64,000 nucleotides of DNA from Sphingomonas sp. 3P27F8 (GCF_005502745.1 NZ_SCNL01000006.1:124001-188000), one strand, 5' to 3'; shown: positions 1 to 9,203, counted from the stretch's first letter. Translations and numbers: made by a program. Notes: a model not told the origin generated them from the letters alone.

Positions 1-497
1 TGGCCCAGCCCTTCGAGCGCATGAACACGAATCTGATGGGTCCGCCCGGTCGCCGGGCGAAACTCGATCAGCGCGCGGCCATGCTGCACATCAAGCAGGC
101 GCCACGCGGTGCGGGCACTTTTACCCTTCGGATCGCCGGTCATCCGCCAGCCCTGTTCGCGCGTCGATACCTTGCCAAGCGAGAGATCGATCTCACCCGC
201 CTCCCCCTCCGGTACGCCATCGAGCACCGCGATATAGCGCTTGGCCACCATGCCCGCCTCGAACGCCTGCTGGAGCCGCGCATGCGCCTTGGGATTGCGC
301 GACAGCAGCAGGCAGCCGCTGGTGTCACGATCGAGCCGGTGCACCGCGTGTGGCCATCGGCGAAATCCGAACGTCAGGTTCGCGAGGTGATTCTCCAGGC
401 TGATCGCGCCATCGCGCGGCCGGTCGACCGGCAGGCCGGCGGGCTTGTCGATCACCAACGCCTCGCCGTCGAGGAAGAGCACACGGTCGCCAAGCAT
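1..497 (-). CDS. RluA-family pseudouridine synthase (3' end cut by window edge)
   Basis: RNA pseudouridine synthase of the RluA family, isomerising uridines in rRNA or tRNA. The reverse strand reads from an ATG at 497 through the catalytic motif HRLDRDTSG, with the nucleophilic Asp at about residue 56, and on to GRTHQIRVH near residues 151-159, both family hallmarks. About 165 residues are visible; the stop lies left of the window. An in-frame GTG at 542 could extend the N-terminus, but the ATG start matches usual family starts. The VanY-like gene begins divergently 47 bases away, so the promoters overlap. Substrate position cannot be assigned from this fragment. Confidence 0.85.
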   Translation of the reverse strand, partial: MLGDRVLFLDGEALVIDKPAGLPVDRPRDGAISLENHLANLTFGFRRWPHAVHRLDRDTSGCLLLSRNPKAHARLQQAFEAGMVAKRYIAVLDGVPEGEAGEIDLSLGKVSTREQGWRMTGDPKGKSARTAWRLLDVQHGRALIEFRPATGRTHQIRVHALEGLG

Positions 498-544
498 GAC
501 ACGCCCCTTGCCACCAGCCGTGCGCGGAGGCCAGAGAAACACGC

Positions 545-1315
545 ATGATTCTGCGCGCACTGCTCCCGATCCTGCTGTTGCTGGCCGCTCCCGTCGCGGC
601 GCAGGTTTGTGGCGGGGCGAGCGCGGACGTTGCGGCCGACGGTCGGGCGCTGGGCCATTTGCCCTATGGCGACGTGGCGGATCGCGATCTCGTCACCGCG
701 ACACCGGGGGTGGCGGTAGCCGGTGCGTGCCGGCTGCGGCCCGAGGCGATGGCCGCGCTCCAGCGGCTGCTTGCGGCGGCGGCGGGCGATCCGGCGGTGC
801 AGGGCCAGCTTTACGCATTGTCTTGCCATCGTTCGATCGCATCGCAGGAGGCGACCTTCTGCAAGCCGCGCGCCGAAGCCAATGATGGCGACCGCTCGAT
901 ATCGGTCGCGCCGCCCGGGCACAGCGAGCATGGCACCGGCTTTGCGCTCGATTTCACGGTGCGGCCGGCAGACGGCTGCCGCGATGCGGAGGCATGCATG
1001 GCGGCCAAGCCCGCTTTCCGCTGGTTGCGCGACAATGCGCCACGCTTCGGCTTCGAGCTGTCGTTTCCGCCCGGGAACATCCAGCAGGTGAAGTGGGAAC
1101 CGTGGCACTGGCGCTGGGTGGGAATTAGCAATACCGAGCCTGGCGCAGCCCGCGCGCGCTTTATCTTCGCACAGGCGCGCCGCCGCTTTCCGGCTGATCC
1201 CGCGATCGCCGATCCACCCCCGCCGCCACCGGTAGTGATCGCGCCGCCTCCACCGCCCGCCCCCACGCCGGTCGTGGAAACCATGAGCCGAAAGAAGCGT
1301 CAGGCGAAGGAATAG
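545..1315 (+). CDS. M15 family D-alanyl-D-alanine carboxypeptidase (VanY-like)
   Basis: Predicted periplasmic peptidoglycan carboxypeptidase of 256 residues. Residues 1-20 form a Sec signal peptide ending in VAAQ. The zinc motif SEHGTGFALD (residues 127-136; His129 and Asp136) and the downstream EPWHWRW (about 185-191; Glu185 and His188) are the M15B/VanY signature. Four cysteines in the catalytic half could form disulfides. After about residue 220 the protein runs into two proline tracts and a basic end (SRKKRQAKE), an extension beyond the catalytic domain that may contact the wall. The 3' end overlaps the convergent dioxygenase gene by 16 bases. Family assignment is firm; D,D- versus L,D-specificity is not visible. 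Confidence 0.85.
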   Translation: MILRALLPILLLLAAPVAAQVCGGASADVAADGRALGHLPYGDVADRDLVTATPGVAVAGACRLRPEAMAALQRLLAAAAGDPAVQGQLYALSCHRSIASQEATFCKPRAEANDGDRSISVAPPGHSEHGTGFALDFTVRPADGCRDAEACMAAKPAFRWLRDNAPRFGFELSFPPGNIQQVKWEPWHWRWVGISNTEPGAARARFIFAQARRRFPADPAIADPPPPPPVVIAPPPPPAPTPVVETMSRKKRQAKE

Positions 1316-2088
1316 GCGTCCATCGCCAGCACGCCATAGGTATAGCTTTGATGTAGCCGCGTCGCTGTCGCGCCCGCTCCGCCGGCGCCGAGCGCGGCGT
1401 GGAGCGGCAACAGGTGATCGGGTGTCGGATGGTTGCGAAGGCCATGCGGTCCGATCGCGATCGCCTCCAAAACCGACGCCGTATCGCCCGCCGCGAGCCG
1501 GTCTGCCATCCACTCCGCGAACTCGCTCGCCCACGCGGGCGTGGCCGCGTCGGGCGAACGCCGCGCGGCGAACACCTCGCGCAAATTGTGCGTCAGATTG
1601 CCCGAACCGATCACCAGCACGTTTTCCGCGCGGAGCGGCGCGAGCGCCAGGCCGACACGGTAATGCCATTCGGCGCTGTGGGCGCTGCTGATGGAAAGCT
1701 GCACGACGGGGATGTCGGCCGCCGGCCAGCCCAGCAGCAGCGGCACCCACGCGCCGTGATCGAAGCCGCGCACCGGATCGGCACGCACCGGTATCCCGGC
1801 ATGCTCCACCAGCGCCGCCACCCGCGCGGCCAGATCTGGCGCGCCCGGTGCGGGGTAGCGCAGCCGGTAAAGCTCCTCCGGGAATCCACCGAAATCGTGC
1901 ACTGTCCCCGGACGCGCGGCGGTCGTCACCATCGCGCCGGGCATGTCGTAATGTGCGGAGACGACCAGGATCGCATCCGGGCGTGGAAGCATCCCGCCCA
2001 GCCCGCTCAGGAAGTCACGCGCCGCGCATGGCTCCGCCACGATCATCGGCGAACCATGCGAGACGAAGAGAGCAGGCTGGGCGGTCAC
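1300..2088 (-). CDS. class III extradiol dioxygenase (DODA/YgiD-like)
   Basis: A 262-residue member of the LigB-type aromatic ring-opening dioxygenases related to 4,5-DOPA dioxygenase (E. coli YgiD). Visible motifs are SHGSP near residue 10, SAHYD near 44-48, GSGNLTHN mid-protein and a C-terminal HPTPDHLLPL, which together supply the metal-binding histidines. The start is GTG at 2088, six bases after the wrbA stop, so it is probably the last gene of a pirin-wrbA-dioxygenase operon. The natural substrate of this family is often unknown; a catechol or quinol would fit the neighbours. It overlaps the VanY-like gene tail-to-tail. Confidence 0.85.
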   Translation of the reverse strand: MTAQPALFVSHGSPMIVAEPCAARDFLSGLGGMLPRPDAILVVSAHYDMPGAMVTTAARPGTVHDFGGFPEELYRLRYPAPGAPDLAARVAALVEHAGIPVRADPVRGFDHGAWVPLLLGWPAADIPVVQLSISSAHSAEWHYRVGLALAPLRAENVLVIGSGNLTHNLREVFAARRSPDAATPAWASEFAEWMADRLAAGDTASVLEAIAIGPHGLRNHPTPDHLLPLHAALGAGGAGATATRLHQSYTYGVLAMDAYSFA

Positions 2089-2093
2089 GCCTT

Positions 2094-2696
2094 CTATGCC
2101 GTCAGCTTGGCGGCGGTTTCCGCGATGCGGCGGCCCTGATAGCGCGCGCCGGAAAGCTCCTCCTCGCCGGGCTGGCGGCTGCCGTCGCCCCCGGCCAGCG
2201 TTGTCGCGCCATACGGCGATCCGCCGCGCACCTTGTCGACGCCCATCTGCTCGGAGAAGCCGTAATCGAGGCCCACGATGGTCATGCCCTGATGAAGCAG
2301 GTTGGTGATGATCGAGAACAATGTGGTTTCCTGGCCACCATGCTGGCTGGCGGTCGAGGTGAACGCACCGCCGACCTTGCCGACCAGCGCACCGCGCATC
2401 CAGACGCCGCCGGTCGTATCCCAGAACGCCGCCATCTGGCTCGACATCCGGCCAAAACGCGTCGGCGCACCCACGACGATGGCGTCGTAATCGGCCAGCG
2501 CATCCGGTCCCTCGATCACCGGATGGGCCGTATCAGTCTTGAAATGGGCGGCCTGGACGACTTCCGGCGGCGCGGTTTCGGGCACGCGGCGGATATCCAC
2601 CTGCGCGCCCGCCGACCGCGCGCCCTCCGCGACCGCATCGGCCATCTGCTCCAGATGGCCATAGGATGAATAATAAAGAACGAGCACCTTGGTCAT
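2094..2696 (-). CDS. wrbA: NAD(P)H:quinone oxidoreductase WrbA
   Basis: Flavodoxin-like quinone reductase of 200 residues, the normal WrbA length, carrying out two-electron reduction of quinones to avoid semiquinone radicals. The N-terminal [19 protein letters not shown] is the FMN phosphate loop; [13 protein letters not shown] and a [11 protein letters not shown] segment are WrbA signatures. The ATG at 2696 is chosen over upstream in-frame starts because GGAG lies seven bases before it and because the conserved domain begins there. It lies between pirin and an extradiol dioxygenase on the same strand, suggesting a joint role in quinone or aromatic stress. A strong hairpin separates it from pirin and may tune its expression. 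Confidence 0.93.
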   Translation of the reverse strand: MTKVLVLYYSSYGHLEQMADAVAEGARSAGAQVDIRRVPETAPPEVVQAAHFKTDTAHPVIEGPDALADYDAIVVGAPTRFGRMSSQMAAFWDTTGGVWMRGALVGKVGGAFTSTASQHGGQETTLFSIITNLLHQGMTIVGLDYGFSEQMGVDKVRGGSPYGATTLAGGDGSRQPGEEELSGARYQGRRIAETAAKLTA

Positions 2697-2724
2697 AGCA
2701 TTGCTCCGTCGTGGACAAATGGGT

Positions 2725-2749
2725 GCCGCCCGGCGGGGAACCGGGCGGC
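2725..2749 (-). terminator. strong hairpin between pirin and wrbA
   Basis: A perfect 9-base inverted repeat, GCCGCCCGG / CCGGGCGGC with a 7-base loop, lies in the 67-base gap between the pirin stop and the wrbA start. No run of U follows, so it is either a weak terminator/attenuator or an mRNA-stabilising or processing element. Confidence 0.4.
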
Positions 2750-2763
2750 CGGGGGAACGGCGA

Positions 2764-3489
2764 TTATTCGGAATCCACCAGCACGAGCTCAGCGTCTTCC
2801 TGCGCGCTGATCGTGAAGGTGCGGCCGCCCGAGAGCGCCGCGCCATCGCGCGCCTCAACGGCCTCACCGTCGATCGTGATGCTCCCGGTGGCGGGAACGA
2901 GATAAGCGTGGCGGCCCTCGCCCAGATCATAGGCAATAGTCTCGCCCGCCTTCAGCGTCGCGCCCAGCACACGGGCATCCGCACGGATCGGCAGGGCATC
3001 CACATCTTCCGCAAACCCGCTGGCCAGCGTGACGAACCGGCCGGAACGATCGCCCTTGGGAAACGGCTTCGCCCCCCAACTCGGGCTGCCGCCTTCGGCG
3101 CGCGGCATGATCCAGATCTGGAAGAGCGTGGTCGGCTCATCCTCGAGATTGTACTCGGCGTGGCGAACGCCCGTTCCGGCACTCATCACCTGCACATCGC
3201 CGGCCCCGGTGCGGCCGCGATTTCCCATCGAATCCTGATGCGTGATCGCGCCGGTGCGCACGTAGGTGATAATTTCCATATCGCGATGCGGATGGGGCGG
3301 AAAACCGTTCTGCGGCGCGATCGTGTCATCGTTCCAGACGCGGATCGCGCCCCATCCCATGCGGGCCGGATCGTAATAGTCCGCGAAGGAAAAATGATGG
3401 CGCGCGTCAAGCCAGCCGTGATTGGCGTGGCCCAGGCTGTCGAACCGGCGACGATCGATTTCGCCGGATTTCATGATCGTGTCGGTCAT
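2764..3489 (-). CDS. pirin family protein
   Basis: Bicupin pirin of 241 residues. Some bacterial pirins act as quercetin 2,3-dioxygenases, others modulate enzymes by direct binding. The metal site is intact: HPHRDME near residues 66-72 gives two histidines, and [10 protein letters not shown] near 106-114 gives a third His (about 110) and Glu (about 112). The start at 3489 has GGAGG six bases upstream; an upstream ATG at 3570 lacks this and would cross the operator. It is the first gene of a minus-strand run pirin-wrbA-dioxygenase and is divergent from a LysR regulator, which probably controls it. Confidence 0.9.
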   Translation of the reverse strand: MTDTIMKSGEIDRRRFDSLGHANHGWLDARHHFSFADYYDPARMGWGAIRVWNDDTIAPQNGFPPHPHRDMEIITYVRTGAITHQDSMGNRGRTGAGDVQVMSAGTGVRHAEYNLEDEPTTLFQIWIMPRAEGGSPSWGAKPFPKGDRSGRFVTLASGFAEDVDALPIRADARVLGATLKAGETIAYDLGEGRHAYLVPATGSITIDGEAVEARDGAALSGGRTFTISAQEDAELVLVDSE

Positions 3490-3542
3490 GCAAACCTCCA
3501 TTGCTTGACCGGGAGATAGGTCGGCGCGATGATCGCGAAAAT

Positions 3543-3568
3543 GGAAACGTTTGAAACGGATTGTTTCC
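3543..3568. promoter_or_regulatory. palindrome in the pirin/LysR divergent promoter
   Basis: GGAAAC, 14 bases, GTTTCC form an inverted repeat in the 95-base gap between the divergent pirin and LysR starts, with a further GAAAC inside. Position and symmetry suit a LysR-type binding site acting on both genes. No experimental support is visible. Confidence 0.5.
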
Positions 3569-3584
3569 AAATGTGGAGTTTTTG

Positions 3585-4472
3585 ATGCGACTTCCCGATC
3601 TCGAAGGCTGGGCGACCTTCGCCACCGTGGCGGATCACGGGTCGTTCAGCGCCGCCGCCATCGCAATCGGCGTGTCCAAGGCGACGGTATCCAAGACAGT
3701 CGCGCGGCTTGAGACAGCGCTCGGCCAGTCACTTTTTCACCGCACCTCCCGCCGGTTGACGCTCACCGAGGCCGGCAAGCCGCTCGCCGATCGCGCCCGG
3801 CGGATGCTCGCGGAGGCGATCGCAGCGGAAGAGGCCGCGCATGATGCCGCCTCCGCGCCCGAGGGGCGTGTCAGGCTGGCGGCGCCGATGACGTTCGGCG
3901 TCACGCATATCGCGCCCTTGATCGCCGAATTCCTTGGCCGGCATCCGGGGATCGAAATCGAGCTGGCGCTTTCCGACGCGCGGGTCGACATCGTGGCGGA
4001 GGGGTTTGACGTGGCGCTGCGTATCGCCGACCTGCCTGACAGCTCGCTGCGCGCTCGGCGGCTGTGCACGATCGCCAGCTATATCGTCGCGGCGCCGGTC
4101 TATCTGGAACGGCACGGCACGCCGAATCACCCCGGCGAGCTTGGGGAGCACCGTCTGCTCGGCTACACCAACATCACCGGCCCATGGCGCTTTCGCGGCG
4201 CTGGCGGCGCGGAAGTGGCGGTGCGCGCCGAAGGACCGCTCGCGGCGAACAGCGGGGAGGCGCTGATGCCGGCGCTGATCGGAGGCCTTGGCATCGCCCG
4301 GCTGCCGGATTTCATCCTCGGCGATACGCTCAGGGACGGCCTGCTGGTAGAAATCCTGTCGGACTGGCGGCCTGCCGCGGTCGGCCTGCACCTCATGACC
4401 CCACCCAGCGCGTTGCGGCCGGCGCGCGTCGAGGCACTGATCGACTTCCTTTCCGAGCGACTGCGCGACTGA
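3585..4472 (+). CDS. LysR-family transcriptional regulator
   Basis: Standard-length LysR regulator (295 residues). The N-terminal winged helix-turn-helix runs from about residue 5 to 62, including FATVADHGSFSAAA and RRLTLTEAG; the remainder is a periplasmic-binding-protein-like effector domain of the CrgA/AaeR subgroup type. The ATG at 3585 is preferred to 3561 because GGAG lies six bases before it and the HTH starts there. It is divergent from pirin-wrbA-dioxygenase across a shared promoter with a palindrome, the usual arrangement for a LysR gene and its target. An aromatic or quinone inducer is inferred from the neighbours only. Confidence 0.9.
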   Translation: MRLPDLEGWATFATVADHGSFSAAAIAIGVSKATVSKTVARLETALGQSLFHRTSRRLTLTEAGKPLADRARRMLAEAIAAEEAAHDAASAPEGRVRLAAPMTFGVTHIAPLIAEFLGRHPGIEIELALSDARVDIVAEGFDVALRIADLPDSSLRARRLCTIASYIVAAPVYLERHGTPNHPGELGEHRLLGYTNITGPWRFRGAGGAEVAVRAEGPLAANSGEALMPALIGGLGIARLPDFILGDTLRDGLLVEILSDWRPAAVGLHLMTPPSALRPARVEALIDFLSERLRD

Positions 4473-4723
4473 ATCGACGCGAAGGCGGCTTGATCTGTCA
4501 TTTTCCGGGAGTATGAGCCGCGCGACCGGGTCAATCACGACTCGATCACAGGACACTGCAACCCAATGCCCCGTTCAAGCCAGTCAACCGGCGACGGAGA
4601 CAGTAGAAGCGTCGCTTCGCTGCATCCGATCGCCACTGGCCCGGTGGCGGTTCGCATCGGTCGGCGCATAGCCTGACCGCGCGATCCTCCTTCGGGCGTT
4701 CGAAAAACCCGATGGAGGTCGCA
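4473..4723. other. 251-base intergenic region before the porin gene
   Basis: No credible ORF. It holds two short symmetric elements: a GAAGCG-T-CGCTTC palindrome at 4606-4618 and a CGCCAC / GTGGCG hairpin with a 7-base loop at 4631-4649. It probably contains the porin promoter; I cannot identify -35/-10 boxes with confidence. Confidence 0.4.
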
Positions 4724-6046
4724 ATGACCGGAAAGCCGTTTTACGCGGCGGCCACAGGCTGCCTTTTCATGTTTGCGCTTCCTGCTTTCGCGCAGGCGGC
4801 GGATCAGCCCGCACAGGACTGGGCGATCCACGGCCAGGCGACCCTTGTCGTGCAGGGCGTCGGCGGATTTGCATCCCCGTATGGGGGCGCGAACAGCCTC
4901 GCCCCACGGCAGGTGAAGGAAACCGTCGACGCCACGGCGTTCATCGGCGCGCGCCCCTGGAAGGGCGCGGAGCTGTGGGCGAATCCGGAAATGGACCAGG
5001 GCTTCGGGCTTTCGAACACGCTGGGTGTGGCCGGCTTCCCCAGCGCGGAAGCCTATAAGGTCGGACGCGCGAGCCCCTATTTCCGGCTTCAGCGCCTGTT
5101 CGTTCGCCAGACGATCGGGCTGGGCGGCGCGCGCGAGAATGTGGCGCCGGGCGCGAATCAGCTCGGCGGGATGCGCGATGTGGATCGCATCGTCATCACC
5201 GCAGGCAAGTTCGGCGTGGGCGACGTGTTTGACACCAACGCCTATGCCCACGATCCGCGCGGCGATTTCCTGAATTGGGCGGCGGTCGATGCCGGTACGT
5301 TCGATTACGCCGCGGATGCCTGGGGCTATTCGACCGGCATCGCCGCTGAGCTTTATCGCGGGGCATGGGCGCTGCGGATCGGGGGGTTCAATCTTTCGAA
5401 GGTGCCCAACGGCGAGACGCTGGAACGCGATTTCAGCCAGTATCAGATCGATGCCGAAATCGAGCATCGCCACGCCATCGCGGGCCATCCGGGCGCCGTG
5501 CGCGTGACATTATTCCGCAATCGCGGACGTTTCAGCCGCTTCGACGATGCGCTCGCGCTCGCCCAGGCGACTGGCAATCCGCTCGATCCGGCGCTGACGA
5601 GGCGGCCGATGACGCGGATCGGGGTGCATTTCAATCTGGAGCAGGAGCTCACCAGCGATCTCGGCCTGTTCGCGCGCGCCGGCATCGCGGACGGGGCGAT
5701 CGAGCCCTACGATTTCACCGATATCGATCGGAGCGCGCAGATCGGCGCGGTGCTGCGCGGATCGCGCTGGCGGCGCAAGGATGACCGGATAGGGCTGGCG
5801 CTGATCGCGAACGGCATTTCGGCGGCGCATCGTCGTTATCTCGATGCCGGCGGGATCGGCGTGCTGATCGGCGACGGGCGTCTGCCGCATGCCGGGGCGG
5901 AGCAGATCGCGGAACTGTTCTACGCCGCCCGGATCACGCCGGCGCTGGAGGCGACGATCGACGCGCAGCATATCGCCAATCCCGGCTACAATCGCGACCG
6001 CGGGCCCGCGAATGTGCTGGCGCTCCGGCTTCATGCGGCGTTCTGA
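4724..6046 (+). CDS. OprB-family carbohydrate-selective outer-membrane porin
   Basis: Outer-membrane beta-barrel of 440 residues. A signal peptide covers about residues 1-26 (hydrophobic core GCLFMFALPAFA, cleavage after AFA or AQA). The mature part is rich in alternating short strands and ends in a terminal Phe (RLHAAF), the BAM recognition signature. Segments such as FDTNAYAHDPRGDFLNW and WGYSTG are typical of OprB. The second ATG (4724) is chosen because the first, at 4712, contains the GGAGG that is correctly spaced for it. It stands alone between LysR and PAP2 genes, so its sugar cannot be guessed. Confidence 0.85.
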   Translation: MTGKPFYAAATGCLFMFALPAFAQAADQPAQDWAIHGQATLVVQGVGGFASPYGGANSLAPRQVKETVDATAFIGARPWKGAELWANPEMDQGFGLSNTLGVAGFPSAEAYKVGRASPYFRLQRLFVRQTIGLGGARENVAPGANQLGGMRDVDRIVITAGKFGVGDVFDTNAYAHDPRGDFLNWAAVDAGTFDYAADAWGYSTGIAAELYRGAWALRIGGFNLSKVPNGETLERDFSQYQIDAEIEHRHAIAGHPGAVRVTLFRNRGRFSRFDDALALAQATGNPLDPALTRRPMTRIGVHFNLEQELTSDLGLFARAGIADGAIEPYDFTDIDRSAQIGAVLRGSRWRRKDDRIGLALIANGISAAHRRYLDAGGIGVLIGDGRLPHAGAEQIAELFYAARITPALEATIDAQHIANPGYNRDRGPANVLALRLHAAF

Positions 6047-6084
6047 CTTGCCACCAACCGACAACTCGGTCGTTAAGTGTGCCG

Positions 6085-6780
6085 ATGCGTGACGATCCCC
6101 TGCTAGCCGAAGAGCAGCCGGTGCCCCCCGGCGTTGCCAATCCCAGCCCGCTGATGCTCGGCGGCGGGCTGATCGCGGGCGCGATCGTCCTTGCGCTGGT
6201 GATCGGGACGCTGATTGCGCGCCATCCGTTCGGCTTCGATCGCGCGATTATCGTCACGGTGCATGAGGCGGGGCCGGCATGGCTGCGTCATGCGATGATC
6301 GACGTGACCGCGCTGGGCGGCGGCACCGTGCTGACGCTGGTGGTGGCGGCGACGGCGGGACTGCTGCTGGTGCGTCGCTTGTGGCTCACCGCCGCGCTGG
6401 TGGTGGTGGCGACGACGCTAGGCTCGATCGCGGTCGACGTGCTCAAGTCAATCTTCGGTCGCGTCCGCCCCGAGATCGTGGATCACGTCGTCGCGGCGAG
6501 CGGCTACAGCTTTCCAAGCGGCCACGCGGCGAACAGTGCGATCGTGTATCTCACCATTGCGACACTGGTGACGCAGGTGACACGCGGCCACGCCACCCGG
6601 CGTTATATCGCCGTGGTCGCGGGCCTGCTTGTCGCGACCATCGGGCTGAGCCGCATTTACCTTGGCGTCCACTGGCCGTCGGATGTGCTGGCCGGGTGGA
6701 GCTTCGGCACGCTCTGGGCGCTGGGCTGGTGGTCGATCGGCGCGAAGGCGCGGATGAGCTTAATCCACCAGCGCCAGTAA
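6085..6780 (+). CDS. PAP2-family membrane phosphatase
   Basis: Integral membrane phosphatase of the PAP2 superfamily (undecaprenyl-diphosphate, phosphatidate or lipid-A type substrates). All three active-site motifs are present: KSIFGRVRP, SFPSGHA and SRIYLGVHWPSDV, between several hydrophobic helices in a 231-residue chain. ATG at 6085 is preferred to an in-frame GTG two codons upstream. The last 21 bases overlap the convergent citrate-lyase-like gene. The precise lipid substrate is not visible. Confidence 0.88.
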   Translation: MRDDPLLAEEQPVPPGVANPSPLMLGGGLIAGAIVLALVIGTLIARHPFGFDRAIIVTVHEAGPAWLRHAMIDVTALGGGTVLTLVVAATAGLLLVRRLWLTAALVVVATTLGSIAVDVLKSIFGRVRPEIVDHVVAASGYSFPSGHAANSAIVYLTIATLVTQVTRGHATRRYIAVVAGLLVATIGLSRIYLGVHWPSDVLAGWSFGTLWALGWWSIGAKARMSLIHQRQ

Positions 6781-7587
6781 CCGCTGCGCCGCTTTCAGGT
6801 GCGGCGCGTCGATCATCCTGCCGTCGAGCTGAAGCACCCCGGCTCCCGGATTTGCCGCGAAAGCGTTCACCACCGCGCGAGCATGCGCAATCTCATCGGC
6901 GCTCGGCGTGAATGCCGTGTTGATAACTGCGATCTGGCTCGGGTGGATCGCCATCATGCCGGTAAATCCATCGCGACGCGCGCGCGCGGCATAAGCGGCC
7001 AGCCCGTCGAGATCGCGGAAATCGGGATAGACCGTCTCGATCGCCGGAACGCCGGCCGCATGGGCGCCGAACAGGGTGAGCGCACGCACCACCTTATATG
7101 GGTCGGTATAGCTGCCGTCCGCTTCCCGGCTGCTGGCCGCGCCGATCGCCGCGGGCAGATCCTCCGCCCCCCAGGTGAGCCCGGCGAGCCGCGCGCCAGC
7201 GTAGCTGCCGAGCGTGAAGACGGCCCGCGGCGTTTCGCTCGCGATCGGCAAGATCGCATAATCGCCCGGCAGCCGCGCGGTCAGATCGTCGATCGACGTG
7301 CTTCCCTCCGCCTTGGGAAGCGTGATCCCCGCCAGCGGCAGCCCGGCAACAGCGGCAAGGTCATCCGCTGCCAACGCCGAATCGAGCGGGTTGATGCGCA
7401 CGAACAACGCCGGCCCGCCCGGCTTGCGCCCGACGAACGCGCGAACGGCATCGCGGGCAATCGCCTTGTTGGCGAGCGACACGGAATCCTCCAGATCGAG
7501 GATCAGCGCATCCGCGCCAAGCCCCAGTGCCTTTTCCATGCGTTCCGGCCGGTCCCCCGGCACGAATAACAGCGACCGCAATCTCAT
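6760..7587 (-). CDS. HpcH/HpaI-CitE family CoA-ester lyase
   Basis: Citrate-lyase-beta-like protein of 275 residues, a TIM-barrel enzyme class cleaving or forming C-C bonds in CoA esters such as malyl-CoA or citramalyl-CoA. Hallmarks are FVPGDRPERMEKA at the N-terminus, ILDLEDSV (Mg-binding acidic residues), FVRINPLDS, and IHPSQI near the C-terminus. The start at 7587 overlaps the galE stop by four bases (ATGA), so the two are translationally coupled despite unrelated functions. Without citD/citF nearby it is a stand-alone lyase, not a citrate lyase subunit. Confidence 0.87.
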   Translation of the reverse strand: MRLRSLLFVPGDRPERMEKALGLGADALILDLEDSVSLANKAIARDAVRAFVGRKPGGPALFVRINPLDSALAADDLAAVAGLPLAGITLPKAEGSTSIDDLTARLPGDYAILPIASETPRAVFTLGSYAGARLAGLTWGAEDLPAAIGAASSREADGSYTDPYKVVRALTLFGAHAAGVPAIETVYPDFRDLDGLAAYAARARRDGFTGMMAIHPSQIAVINTAFTPSADEIAHARAVVNAFAANPGAGVLQLDGRMIDAPHLKAAQRLLALVD

Positions 7588-8582
7588 TTGCCCAATTCCG
7601 CCAGTTTCCGTTCCCATGCCAAGGCATCGCGAACGATCCCGTCGAGATCGTCGCGCCTGGGACGCCACGGCAGCGCCGCCAGGATCGCGCGATTGTCGGC
7701 CACCAGCTCGGCGGGATCGCCCGCGCGTCGCTCCTCGAAGCGGCGTTCGATCGACACATTCGTCACGCGATCGACCGCATCGAGCACCTCGAGCACCGAA
7801 AAGCCCCGGCCGTAGCCGCAGTTCAGCGTGTGGCTCTCGCCCGGCCTGTCCACGAGCAGGCGCAGGGCCGCAACATGGGCGTCCGCCAGATCGGAAACGT
7901 GGATATAATCCCGCACGCCCGTGCCGTCACGGGTCCGGAAATCCGTGCCGAACACCCCGACATGCCCGCGCTTGCCCGTCGCCGCCTCCACCGCGATCTT
8001 GATAAGATGCGTCGCGCCAACCGTCGATTGCCCGCTGCGCTGCTGCGGGTCCGCGCCGGCGACGTTGAAATAGCGCAGCGCGCAGTAATTGACCGGATGC
8101 GCCGCCGCCACGTCGCGCAGCATCGCCTCCGTCATCAGCTTCGACATGCCATAGGGGTTGATCGGCACGGTCGGATCGCCTTCCGCCACGGGCACCTTCT
8201 CCGGCGTGCCGTAGGTCGCCGCCGTGGAGGAAAAGATGAAATGCGGCACGCCCTCCGCCACCGCGCTTTCGATCAGGCTGCGAGAAGCCGCGGTGTTGTT
8301 GCGGTAATATTTGAGCGGATCGCTCACCGACTCGGGCACCACCACCGATCCGGCGAAGTGCATGATCGCACGAACGCGATGATCGCGGATCACGTCGCGC
8401 ACGCGGGCATCCTCCACCGCCATCTCGACCAGCGAAGCGCGCGCATCGACGGCCCAGGCAAAGCCGGTGACGAGATTGTCGATCACCACCACCTCATATC
8501 CCGCATCCAGCAGCGCGAGCACGGCATGGCTCCCGATATAGCCCGCGCCGCCCGTCACCATCACCTTGCCGTCGAAAGTCAT
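7584..8582 (-). CDS. galE: UDP-glucose 4-epimerase
   Basis: Short-chain dehydrogenase/epimerase of 332 residues that interconverts UDP-glucose and UDP-galactose for surface polysaccharide supply. It shows the NAD-binding TGGAGYIG at residues 10-17, the SSTAATYG segment near 119-125, the catalytic pair YGMSK (Tyr144, Lys148) and NPYG. Length and motifs are standard. It is divergent from msrA across 62 bases and is followed by the CitE-like gene with an ATGA overlap. Confidence 0.95.
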   Translation of the reverse strand: MTFDGKVMVTGGAGYIGSHAVLALLDAGYEVVVIDNLVTGFAWAVDARASLVEMAVEDARVRDVIRDHRVRAIMHFAGSVVVPESVSDPLKYYRNNTAASRSLIESAVAEGVPHFIFSSTAATYGTPEKVPVAEGDPTVPINPYGMSKLMTEAMLRDVAAAHPVNYCALRYFNVAGADPQQRSGQSTVGATHLIKIAVEAATGKRGHVGVFGTDFRTRDGTGVRDYIHVSDLADAHVAALRLLVDRPGESHTLNCGYGRGFSVLEVLDAVDRVTNVSIERRFEERRAGDPAELVADNRAILAALPWRPRRDDLDGIVRDALAWERKLAELGK

Positions 8583-8644
8583 GTGCTGCTCCTTTGCGCG
8601 CGCGTTAGCGGCTTACTACATTGGCCGCAAAGGAGACCTCATCC

Positions 8645-9187
8645 ATGACCGAATATGCAACACTCGCCGGCGGCTGCTTCTGGTGCACGGAGGCCGTGTT
8701 CAAGGACGTGATCGGCGTGGAATCGGTGGAGAGCGGCTATATCGGCGGCACTGTTCCAAATCCCACGTACAAGCAGGTGTGCGGCGGCGAGACCGGGCAT
8801 GCCGAGGCGATCCGCGTGGGATTCGATCCGGCGCAACTCCGCTATGGCGACCTGCTCGACATCTTTTTCGCGACCCACGATCCGACCCAGCTCAACCGGC
8901 AGGGCAATGACGTGGGAACGCAATATCGCTCCGCCATCTTTCCGGCGAACAACTTGCAGGAGGAACAGGCCAACGAAGCGATCGCGCGCGCGCAGGCCGA
9001 TCATGCCAAGCCGATCGTGACGACGATCGAATATGCGGACGAATGGTGGCCGGCCGAGGGCTATCACCAGGACTATTGGGAGGGCGAAGGCCAGCGCAAT
9101 CCCTATTGCCTCGCGGTGATCCCGCCGAAGCTTCAGAAACTGCGCAAGAGCTTCGCGGCGCGGACCAGGGCGGCGGCTGACGCCTGA
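8645..9187 (+). CDS. msrA: peptide-methionine (S)-S-oxide reductase
   Basis: MsrA of 180 residues, repairing methionine S-sulfoxides in oxidised proteins with thioredoxin as reductant. The active site GGCFWC sits at residues 9-14 with catalytic Cys11; [26 protein letters not shown] and the EGYHQDY segment are diagnostic. A Cys in NPYC near the C-terminus may serve as the recycling cysteine. The ATG at 8645 follows a GGAG at about nine bases; the upstream ATG at 8621 would add an unconserved leader. Confidence 0.95.
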   Translation: MTEYATLAGGCFWCTEAVFKDVIGVESVESGYIGGTVPNPTYKQVCGGETGHAEAIRVGFDPAQLRYGDLLDIFFATHDPTQLNRQGNDVGTQYRSAIFPANNLQEEQANEAIARAQADHAKPIVTTIEYADEWWPAEGYHQDYWEGEGQRNPYCLAVIPPKLQKLRKSFAARTRAAADA

Positions 9188-9203
9188 GCCGCCAGCGGGC
9201 CGG

